Shown piece after piece: positions 15,874-21,024 of a stretch of 21,024 nt of DNA. Source of the DNA: a virus; IMG/VR virus record IMGVR_UViG_3300043395_001174, positions 1-21,024 of that record. The stretch is one strand, 5' to 3'. A program made the translations under genes and the position numbers. The notes beneath the pieces were generated by a model. It saw only the letters and a program-made list of their open reading frames with translations, made no database searches and was not told the origin of the DNA. Within the stretch, counting starts at the first letter, position 1; every line of letters starts with the position of its first letter.

Positions 15874-17585
15874 TGGCTACTGGTTTATTAAGCGCCGATT
15901 GGGAAAGTGAGAATTTTTACACAGCGTATTTAACAGCTGATTGCACGGATACAGACACGGATATATTTCTAGACATCATACCCACTAACAGTGAGGGTAC
16001 TCTAGTTATAGACCCTGACTCTACTACTAATCGTGAGATTATATACTACTCATCTAAGACAGCCACTAAAGTAGTATGTCCTGGTAACGGACGTGGCTAC
16101 GATAACTCTACAGCTATCGCTCACACTACTGGTACTAAAGTAATCATGGCTCCTATAGCTGACTGGTTTAACTCACTTAAGACTCTGTTCACTACTACAC
16201 CTCAAGGTTGGTCAGACCTCGCTGATGTACCTGACACAGTTACCTACAACGGCAACCGTTCTTACGACCTAGTATTTAACTCTAACGACCTTACAGACAC
16301 TGTATCAAACGGTATGAGACTTAAACTAACAAGAACAGTAACAGCTCCTACTCAGTGTACTGATTTAGAGAGTGGTAGTTCACAGTATTGGTCTAAGACT
16401 TCACCAGCAGGAACTACATTTACAGACGACTTCTGTGTTGGAGCTTGGATAAAGCTAGAGAGTTATACATTGGGTGGGATTATCTCTCGTTTCAATGGTA
16501 CTAGTGGTTGGCTGTTGGCCGTAAATGCTGACGGAACAATTCAACTTGGTGGATATAACGCCAACGTAGCAAATGTAAGCAAGGTGACTTCTTACCAGTC
16601 CATACCTCTCAACAAATGGGTGCATGTCGCTGCACAACTAGACATGTCAGCCTTCACAGCTACTACAACTACTTCTTACATAATGATTGACGGTGTAAAT
16701 GTACCTGCCGTAGTCTCAAGAGGTGGCACAAACCCTACAGCTCTAGTCCAGGCTGGCGATTTGAATATTGGGGCATATAATAGTGGTACGACATTTGACG
16801 GCAAAATCGCTCAAGCCTGGTATTCATCAGCTAAAATCACTCAATCCACAATTCAGACATTCATATCTCAAGGTATGACTGGCTCAGAGACTTCTATTGT
16901 TTCACTGTTCTCATTCAACGGAAACGGCAACGACTCAAACGCCAACGCTAACAACCTATCAGCTAACGGTGGAGCTTTAGCTACAGCTACAGACACCCCG
17001 TTCGCTGGTGGAGCTACAGGAACAACTGAATACGGAATAATCACCGCCAACGCTTTCTCTACTAACACTACCCTAACAGTTCAAGTACCAGAAGGTTACG
17101 CTATCCCTACAAGTGGTGGAGTTTCAAGTATGTCTTACAGTACACAAGATGTGCCGTATGGTTTTCCTAGAGATAAGGGTAAGTGGATTGTGGAATCCCG
17201 CTACCGAATACAACAAGCTGAAAAAACTAACACAACTTACGCACAGTGGTATGGTGACCAGATACTTGCACCTACTGGTGTATGGAACTTGATTGGCACT
17301 ATACCTTTTTATATGCCTGCGTCGGCTACCGCTGCATCTGGTGACTACGCTATCTCAACATCAACAAGTGCTGTTGAAACTGGCGATGTTACGGCCAATA
17401 TTAGGGTCACAAATAATACTACAGTAATCGCAAGGGCCACTCCTGCAACCATCTCTAAGTTCATATCCCCAACGAGTGCAACAACATACTACGGTATAGC
17501 AAAAACCACTAACGCAGCTGGTACATATGGGTTGGACTCAGATGATGTTACACAGTCGATACAACTGGTATTTAACTACATCTAG
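15873..17585 (+). CDS. Tail fibre with central LamG/concanavalin-like lectin domain
   Basis: The 570-aa frame begins at ATG 15873, one base into the HNH stop, with GGAAAGAGG upstream; an in-frame ATG at 15831 lies inside the HNH gene without a reason to be used. The N-terminus (residues 1-110, MATGLLSADWESENF ... IADWFNSLKTLF) is a virion-attachment type domain. Residues ~150-370 have LamG/concanavalin features: QYWSKTSPAGTTFTDDFCVG, AWIKLESYTLGGIISRFNG, WLLAVNADGTIQLGGYN, WVHVAAQLDMS, GDLNIGAYNSGTTFDGKIAQ. A C-terminal beta-rich part with IVESRYRIQQAEKTNTTYAQ follows, likely trimeric. The lectin domain likely binds host surface glycan. Confidence 0.75.
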   Translation: MATGLLSADWESENFYTAYLTADCTDTDTDIFLDIIPTNSEGTLVIDPDSTTNREIIYYSSKTATKVVCPGNGRGYDNSTAIAHTTGTKVIMAPIADWFNSLKTLFTTTPQGWSDLADVPDTVTYNGNRSYDLVFNSNDLTDTVSNGMRLKLTRTVTAPTQCTDLESGSSQYWSKTSPAGTTFTDDFCVGAWIKLESYTLGGIISRFNGTSGWLLAVNADGTIQLGGYNANVANVSKVTSYQSIPLNKWVHVAAQLDMSAFTATTTTSYIMIDGVNVPAVVSRGGTNPTALVQAGDLNIGAYNSGTTFDGKIAQAWYSSAKITQSTIQTFISQGMTGSETSIVSLFSFNGNGNDSNANANNLSANGGALATATDTPFAGGATGTTEYGIITANAFSTNTTLTVQVPEGYAIPTSGGVSSMSYSTQDVPYGFPRDKGKWIVESRYRIQQAEKTNTTYAQWYGDQILAPTGVWNLIGTIPFYMPASATAASGDYAISTSTSAVETGDVTANIRVTNNTTVIARATPATISKFISPTSATTYYGIAKTTNAAGTYGLDSDDVTQSIQLVFNYI

Positions 17586-17594
17586 GACAAAACA

Positions 17595-17843
17595 ATGACC
17601 GCTAAAGAACTAAAAGAAAACAACGCAGAACTCGTCCTTTACCGTTTAGACGCTATTGACACGAAGTTAAAGGAACTTGATAAAAAGGTTGACCATAACT
17701 TTGTTAATAAAGACACCTACAACGTAGAGGTTGGTTCACTGAAAGATGACGTTAAGTATCTTAAAAACCTAGTTTATGGGGCAGTCGGTACATTTATAGC
17801 CCTAGCTATAGCAGCAGCTACAGCAGGAAGGTTCATGAAGTGA
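17595..17843 (+). CDS. XhlA/holin-like small membrane protein
   Basis: The 82-aa product has a charged heptad-repeat helix (residues 5-58, YRLDAIDTKLKELDKKVDHN and VEVGSLKDDVKYLKNL) and one C-terminal hydrophobic segment (~60-77, VYGAVGTFIALAIAAATAG) with a basic end (RFMK). This is the layout of XhlA/BhlA-type lysis proteins: N-terminus inside, one transmembrane helix. It is followed by another membrane protein and an M23 peptidase, so a holin or holin-partner role is likely. Start ATG 17595 has AGGACA upstream, nine bases after the tail-fibre stop. Its stop overlaps the GTG start of the next gene by three bases (GTGA). Confidence 0.7.
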   Translation: MTAKELKENNAELVLYRLDAIDTKLKELDKKVDHNFVNKDTYNVEVGSLKDDVKYLKNLVYGAVGTFIALAIAAATAGRFMK

Positions 17844-18298
17844 CACGGACTGAGCGCATTATCGTCAGGTGGCTGACAGCTTTCTTATACGGCGCAGCAG
17901 GATTCATCATGATTGGCATTGGTATGTGGTTCTTTCCTAGACAGGTAGTTAAATCAGCGACCCTCATGGAAACCAATAAATCAGAATACGACCTTAACGA
18001 GCCAATTATCGTTTCAGGTGAAACTTGGACAAACGTAGACAGCGCAGCTAACTTTGATGTTCGACTTATCTGTAATGGAGTGAAGTACGCCTACACCCAG
18101 ATAAACGACCTACAAGTGAGTAAACAAGTCGCACCAGTTAAGTATAAGTTCTCTTACGGAAAAGTACCTGAGTATATCCCTAACGGCTCAACCTGCCGTA
18201 TAGAAACTACCGCAGATTACACAGTACAAGTTCTCCCTCTACTAAACAGACACTACCAGTACAAGTTCAACAGTAACGGTTTTCAAATAAAAGAATAG
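17840..18298 (+). CDS. Single-pass membrane protein with external beta domain, in the lysis cassette
   Basis: The frame uses GTG 17840 as its start (AGGAAGG upstream; GTGA overlaps the previous stop). Residues 1-10 are basic and residues 11-32 are a transmembrane segment (WLTAFLYGAAGFIMIGIGMW). The ~120 remaining residues (SEYDLNEPIIVSGETWTNVD and onward) look like a beta-sandwich with two cysteines (in RLICNG and STCRIE) that could form a disulfide. By topology it is a signal-anchored protein with its domain outside the cytoplasmic membrane. Its place between the XhlA-like protein and endolysin suggests a lysis accessory or regulator. It lacks a lipobox, so it is not a typical outer spanin. 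Function not recognised. Confidence 0.65.
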   Translation: MTRTERIIVRWLTAFLYGAAGFIMIGIGMWFFPRQVVKSATLMETNKSEYDLNEPIIVSGETWTNVDSAANFDVRLICNGVKYAYTQINDLQVSKQVAPVKYKFSYGKVPEYIPNGSTCRIETTADYTVQVLPLLNRHYQYKFNSNGFQIKE

Positions 18299-18307
18299 GA
18301 GTAGGTA

Positions 18308-19150
18308 ATGAGACGACCAGTAGACTCACCGTACACCATAACAACGGAGTTCGGTGTACCAGATTCAAACGCTAAGTTCGGGTATCACTCGGGTGTGGAT
18401 TATTCAAAGGCCACAGGGAGTAATGTATTCGCCCCAGTATCAGGAACTTTAACTCAAGTAGTCAGCCCAACAGGTGGCAACATGGTAGTTATTCGTGACA
18501 ATCAGGGCTTTACCCACCGACTCATGCACAACTCTCAGTTCATTAAACCAAACGGAGCAGTTTCAGAAGGTGAGATAGTCGCTAAATCAGGTACTACGGG
18601 TCTCTCTACAGGCCCACATGTTCATTGGGATATTAATAAAGAGGGTACTTATCCTTCATCATTCGCAGCATTTATACCGCCAGCAGACTGGCTTGCTGGT
18701 AAATATAACCAAGTAACGCCACCAGTGGCAGGAGGAAACAATATGTTCCAAAACGACGCAGAAGTCCAAGAGGCTTATCTATTACTAAGAGGCAATCCTG
18801 GTACAGCAGCAGAACGAGCTGGCTGGATAGGTCAAAGCAAGCAAAGGTTTTTCCAAGTTGCAAAACCAGAAGCCGATAGTTACCGCACTCAATTAACGAA
18901 CGCCCAGAACTCAGTCAAAGCACTCACAACGCAAGTAACTTCACTAAATGCTAAAGTCGCACAATTAACGACGCAAATAACTACCCTTACCAACCAAGTA
19001 AACCAACTCACTACTACAGTAGCAGCTAAAGATAAAGAAATAGCCACGCTCAAAGCCCAAGTAGCTACAGGCAGCGGTGAAGACACAGCCCTATTAAATG
19101 GATTCGGTGAATTGTTAAGAAAACTAATAGTACGATTAGGAGTAAAATAA
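18308..19150 (+). CDS. Endolysin: M23 metallopeptidase with coiled-coil C-terminus
   Basis: The 280-aa product has an M23 (LytM/lysostaphin) peptidase domain at residues ~1-125 that would cut peptidoglycan cross-links. The zinc residues are visible: His27 and Asp31 (YHSGVDYS), His70/His74 (HRLMH), and His104/His106 (GPHVHWD). A linker (~130-145) leads to a small domain (residues ~146-190, AEVQEAYLLLRGNPG) resembling repeat modules seen beside phage lysins, then a Thr/Gln heptad coiled coil (~205-252, LTTQVTSLNAKVAQLTTQIT) and a C-terminal amphipathic end (LRKLIVRLGVK). There is no signal peptide, so release needs the membrane proteins beside it. Start ATG 18308 has TAGGAG upstream. A second strong start is found at 18743. 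Confidence 0.85.
   Translation: MRRPVDSPYTITTEFGVPDSNAKFGYHSGVDYSKATGSNVFAPVSGTLTQVVSPTGGNMVVIRDNQGFTHRLMHNSQFIKPNGAVSEGEIVAKSGTTGLSTGPHVHWDINKEGTYPSSFAAFIPPADWLAGKYNQVTPPVAGGNNMFQNDAEVQEAYLLLRGNPGTAAERAGWIGQSKQRFFQVAKPEADSYRTQLTNAQNSVKALTTQVTSLNAKVAQLTTQITTLTNQVNQLTTTVAAKDKEIATLKAQVATGSGEDTALLNGFGELLRKLIVRLGVK
18730..18735 (+). promoter_or_regulatory. Internal ribosome-binding site inside the endolysin gene
   Basis: AGGAGG at 18730-18735 lies seven bases before in-frame ATG 18743, a perfect spacing and the strongest such site within this gene. It falls exactly at the boundary between the peptidase domain and the C-terminal domain. Confidence 0.55.
18743..19150 (+). CDS. Possible separate C-terminal subunit of the endolysin from an internal start
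   Basis: Initiation at in-frame ATG 18743 (residue 146 of the M23 protein) would make a 135-aa product beginning MFQNDAEVQEAYLLLRGNPG that lacks the peptidase and holds the small domain, the coiled coil and the basic end. AGGAGG seven bases upstream supports real use. Dual-start endolysins, where an internal start makes extra copies of the wall-binding domain that assemble with the full protein, are known in Clostridium and Enterococcus phages. The coiled coil would provide the assembly surface. Production is inferred from the signal, not shown. Confidence 0.5.
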   Translation: MFQNDAEVQEAYLLLRGNPGTAAERAGWIGQSKQRFFQVAKPEADSYRTQLTNAQNSVKALTTQVTSLNAKVAQLTTQITTLTNQVNQLTTTVAAKDKEIATLKAQVATGSGEDTALLNGFGELLRKLIVRLGVK

Positions 19151-19326
19151 TGTTTAATCTACCAACCCCACAAACAGCCCTCGGTAAAGCAGCAGAGCGA
19201 GCTATCCTCGTCTGTGTCGCTACTATCATCGCAGCCGTCCTACAAGACGCTAAGATTGGTCCAGTTGTCTACTTCGCTCTCAAGACTACCCTCGATGTTC
19301 TAAACAGCAACATCAATAACTTATAG
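19150..19326 (+). CDS. 58-aa membrane-associated protein, possible holin or holin partner
   Basis: A short frame, ATG 19150 (one base into the endolysin stop, TAATG) to TAG 19324-19326, with TAGGAGT just upstream inside the endolysin gene. The peptide (MFNLPTPQTALGKAAERAIL ...) has a hydrophobic run at residues ~18-32 (AILVCVATIIAAVL) and a second, weaker one around 37-50 (GPVVYFALKTTL), so one or two membrane segments are possible. Size and place at the end of the lysis cassette fit a small holin or antiholin. No family motif is visible. Confidence 0.6.
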   Translation: MFNLPTPQTALGKAAERAILVCVATIIAAVLQDAKIGPVVYFALKTTLDVLNSNINNL

Positions 19327-19341
19327 TATTGACTCGTAGAG

Positions 19342-19347
19342 TATAAT
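19342..19347 (+). promoter_or_regulatory. Possible -10 element (TATAAT) in the gap after the lysis genes
   Basis: The 43-base gap 19327-19369 is A/T-rich and contains a perfect TATAAT at 19342-19347. A TTGACT sits only seven bases upstream (19329-19334), far too close for a standard sigma-70 pair, and nothing -35-like occurs at 16-18 bases. It could drive the genes from 19370 onward through a weak or non-standard promoter, or be chance in A/T-rich DNA. Confidence 0.2.
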
Positions 19348-19369
19348 ATAACCATAAGAAGGGACAACA

Positions 19370-19543
19370 ATGGAAATAGACAAAATAGACTTCAAGATAG
19401 ACCTCTTCCCGAGGGTAACGAAGGTAGCTCAGGCTATAGGAAGATTCCTGACACCTTTTAACGGTCCAGTAGAACCCTACATGAGCGACCACTACCGACC
19501 AGTTCAAGAAACTAACCAACCAGAACTGCCGTTCGGGGAATGA
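19370..19543 (+). CDS. 57-aa protein of unknown function
   Basis: ATG 19370 to TGA 19541-19543, with GAAGGG at 19358-19363 as the likely ribosome-binding site. The peptide starts MEIDKIDFKIDLFPRVTKVA and ends QPELPFGE; it has alternating charged and hydrophobic residues at the N-terminus and a Pro-rich C-terminus. No cysteine pair or membrane segment is visible. The 'ELPFG' end resembles short sliding-clamp-binding peptides in a general way, but this is weak. It is one base from the next gene, so both are probably co-translated. Function unknown. Confidence 0.6.
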   Translation: MEIDKIDFKIDLFPRVTKVAQAIGRFLTPFNGPVEPYMSDHYRPVQETNQPELPFGE

Positions 19544-19544
19544 T

Positions 19545-20000
19545 ATGGAGTCCATCCGTCCTATCGACCTCAGAGAAGCAACTCACGAGCACAGATGGAT
19601 TAACAGGGACAAGAGATTACTTAAACACTCAGAGGTAAACTTTCACCACGTTATGTGGGAGCGAAGATACTACCAGACATCAGCAGAACGTCGTTACAGA
19701 CAAATAGGAGGACTTGTACTGCCTTTAGAGGTTAGTTGGCATGATGAACTACACGCTAACATTAGACCGCCCCTAAAGCCCTGTAGAACGCTCATAGACC
19801 ATACATTAGAATACGCCCACGAACAGACGAGCCCAGATATGTATAAGAGGTTCGAGGAATTAAGCAACTTTTTTTCAGGCGTAGCTATGGACGACCAGCG
19901 CCCGAACATAGCAGACCAAGCGTTACGAATAGCAAATAACATGCAGCTTCAGGCTGCTTTTATATTTTTAGGGGGTGTGGAAAGGTATGAAAAACAATAA
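19545..20000 (+). CDS. Basic, His/Arg-rich protein of unknown function
   Basis: The 151-aa product from ATG 19545 (GGGGA about seven bases upstream) is rich in His and Arg: IDLREATHEHRWINRDKRLL, VNFHHVMWERRYYQTSAERR. A striking central segment SWHDELHANIRPPLKP (residues ~65-80) is followed by RTLIDHTLEYAHEQ. Such His/Asp/Glu clusters could bind metal or nucleic acid, but I recognise no catalytic pattern. The C-terminus (ADQALRIANNMQLQAAFIFL) is helical. A terminator-like hairpin lies inside its last 20 codons. Its end overlaps the exonuclease start, so the two may be coupled. Confidence 0.65.
   Translation: MESIRPIDLREATHEHRWINRDKRLLKHSEVNFHHVMWERRYYQTSAERRYRQIGGLVLPLEVSWHDELHANIRPPLKPCRTLIDHTLEYAHEQTSPDMYKRFEELSNFFSGVAMDDQRPNIADQALRIANNMQLQAAFIFLGGVERYEKQ
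19943..19969 (+). terminator. Intrinsic-terminator-like hairpin inside the coding region
   Basis: GCAGC at 19943-19947 pairs with GCTGC at 19953-19957 around a five-base loop, and TTTTATATTTTT follows at 19958-19969. Stem plus T-rich tract matches an intrinsic terminator, although the stem is short. It lies within the last codons of the 19545-20000 gene, just upstream of the exonuclease start, so transcription may partly stop there. Confidence 0.35.
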
Positions 20001-20745
20001 GTTTCTTCTGTACGACATAGAGACGAGTCCGATAATATCGTATAACTGGGGGATATGGGAACAGAACGCTATAGAGGTAATCGAGGATTGGCAGATACTT
20101 TGCTTCGCCTATAAGTGGCTGGGAGAAAAGAAGACCCATGTGGTAGCGCAAGACGACTTCAGGGACTACAGACCAGGTGTGAATAACGACAAGAACGTAT
20201 GTAAAGCGCTATGGAAGCTATTTGATGAGGCGGACGTGATTATCGGGCATAATAGTATGAGTTTCGACGACAAGAAATCTAACGCTCGATTTATCCAACA
20301 TGGACTTACTCGACCATCACCGTTTATACAAGAAGACACCAAACGTATGGCTAAAAAACACTTCGCATTCACATCTAATAAGCTATCTGACCTTGCTAAA
20401 TACCTAAAAGTAGAAGATAAGGGCTCTCCTGGGGGCTTTGAGACTTGGAAGAAGTGTGTCGCTGGAGAGAAGAAAGCGTGGGCTACTATGAAGAAATACA
20501 ATAAACAGGACGTAGTAGTTACTGAACAGATATATCTTAAACTCAGGGGCTGGGGTACGAAAGCTCCTGCCAACATATTCATGGACGTACCAGATGGTTG
20601 TGTTGTTTGCGCTGGCACTAACTTACAAGCTCGTGGATTTGCTACTAATAAAACAGGCAGATACAGAAGATACCAGTGTATGGATTGTGGTTCATGGTGC
20701 AGAGGACGTAATCACCAGAAATTATATAATGACTATGTGAGTTAA
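19987..20745 (+). CDS. DnaQ-like 3'-5' exonuclease with C-terminal zinc ribbon
   Basis: From ATG 19987 the product is 252 aa. An RNase H-like exonuclease core is clear: Exo I Asp10/Glu12 (FLLYDIETSP), Exo II Asp94 in GHNSMSFDDK (85-96, with His88/Asn89), and Exo III Tyr171/Asp175 in KYNKQDVVVTE. These acidic residues bind two metal ions to remove nucleotides from a 3' end. The C-terminus has a zinc ribbon: Cys205/Cys208 (GCVVCAG) and Cys231/Cys234 (QCMDCGSWC). Likely a replication proofreading or DNA-processing enzyme. A GTG at 19975 would add MWKG; neither start has an ideal ribosome-binding site (GGGGG at 19971-19975, GGAAAGG just before the ATG). It overlaps the preceding frame by 14 bases. 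Confidence 0.8.
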   Translation: MKNNKFLLYDIETSPIISYNWGIWEQNAIEVIEDWQILCFAYKWLGEKKTHVVAQDDFRDYRPGVNNDKNVCKALWKLFDEADVIIGHNSMSFDDKKSNARFIQHGLTRPSPFIQEDTKRMAKKHFAFTSNKLSDLAKYLKVEDKGSPGGFETWKKCVAGEKKAWATMKKYNKQDVVVTEQIYLKLRGWGTKAPANIFMDVPDGCVVCAGTNLQARGFATNKTGRYRRYQCMDCGSWCRGRNHQKLYNDYVS

Positions 20746-20747
20746 TT

Positions 20748-21024
20748 ATGTATGTAAATATATTCGGTGAACGATATGAGTTCGACAAAGACAACACAAT
20801 GTACTTTACTGGTGAAACTCTTATACATGGATTGTATGCGGATATAAACGAAGATGACTACTTATATGTTCCAACTGACCTTATGGAACATCCAGAAGAA
20901 ATACTAGACGCTATTGTTGATGAACGAATACCAGTTATTGACCTGGTTTACTACGACCCAGAAGAACCACCGTTTTGTTTCATTATAAATGCCATGTGCC
21001 GATTGTTTAGCCATGAAATAGATG
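20748..21024 (+). CDS. Acidic protein of unknown function (3' partial)
   Basis: ATG 20748 follows the exonuclease stop by two bases and the frame stays open to the window edge (at least 92 residues). It begins MYVNIFGERYEFDKDNTMYF and is rich in Asp, Glu and Tyr with beta-like stretches (DDYLYVPTDLMEHPEE; IPVIDLVYYDPEEPPF). No good ribosome-binding site is seen, so it is probably translated by coupling to the exonuclease. No motif is recognised. Confidence 0.55.
   Translation, partial: MYVNIFGERYEFDKDNTMYFTGETLIHGLYADINEDDYLYVPTDLMEHPEEILDAIVDERIPVIDLVYYDPEEPPFCFIINAMCRLFSHEID

Noticed and set aside
19329-19347. TTGACT and TATAAT as a sigma-70 promoter
   Set aside because: They are only seven bases apart instead of about 17, so they cannot act as a normal -35/-10 pair; only the TATAAT is listed, with low confidence.
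20166-20618. 150-aa open frame on the minus strand inside the exonuclease gene
   Set aside because: The + strand frame has clear Exo I-III motifs and a zinc ribbon; the minus frame has no recognisable pattern or start signal.
1-21024. Recoded stop codons (TGA or TAG read as amino acid)
   Set aside because: TGA ends the nozzle, XhlA-like and 57-aa genes, TAG ends several genes, and Trp is encoded by TGG in conserved motifs, so the standard bacterial code fits.

Overview
This window is part of the genome of a tailed double-stranded DNA phage (or prophage), most likely a short-tailed podovirus-type phage. Every gene I can support lies on the + strand. Genes are packed end to end with 1-8 base overlaps or short gaps, most carry clear Shine-Dalgarno sites (AAGGA, AGGAGG), and TAA, TAG and TGA all act as stops, so the host is a bacterium using the ordinary code. 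The host cannot be named from this sequence. No terminase, tRNA, integrase, CRISPR array or attachment site is visible. The large terminase is presumably upstream of the left edge.

Layout. Positions 1-2497 hold the end of one fibre-type protein, a 64-aa protein, a 637-aa Ser/Thr/Gly-rich beta-repeat fibre or adhesin, and a 39-aa charged protein. Positions 2553-6989 are the head module: portal, a 98-aa protein, a small zinc-ribbon protein, an acidic scaffold-like protein, a small beta-rich head protein and a major capsid protein of the SU10/DUF5309 type. A short gap with two hairpins follows. Positions 7061-9719 hold a 131-aa protein, a head-tail adaptor (tail tubular A-like) and a tail nozzle (tail tubular B-like) protein. 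Positions 9776-15377 encode two internal-virion (ejection) candidates, the second 1522 aa with a glycine-rich membrane-active-looking stretch, a weak ART-like segment and an LPD38-like segment. An HNH homing endonuclease (15394-15873) sits immediately before a tail fibre with a central LamG/concanavalin-type lectin domain (15873-17585). Positions 17595-19326 are a lysis cassette: an XhlA/holin-like protein, a single-pass membrane protein with an external domain, an M23 peptidase endolysin, and a 58-aa membrane protein. From 19370 on come two unknown proteins, a DnaQ-like 3'-5' exonuclease with a C-terminal zinc ribbon, and a partial acidic protein, probably the start of a DNA-metabolism module.

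How the parts work together: portal, scaffold and capsid build the procapsid; adaptor and nozzle close it and form the short tail; the two large proteins are likely packed inside and ejected into the cell; the fibres bind the host surface; the membrane proteins and the peptidase release progeny.

The most interesting points are: (1) the HNH gene appears to have landed exactly at the tail-fibre start, taking over its leader and mimicking its first ~13 residues; (2) the endolysin carries a near-ideal internal ribosome-binding site and start that would make a separate C-terminal domain; (3) stable hairpins downstream of the capsid gene; (4) a terminator-like hairpin inside a coding region at the boundary before the exonuclease. 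I see no clear evidence of a wholly new defence or mobile system here.
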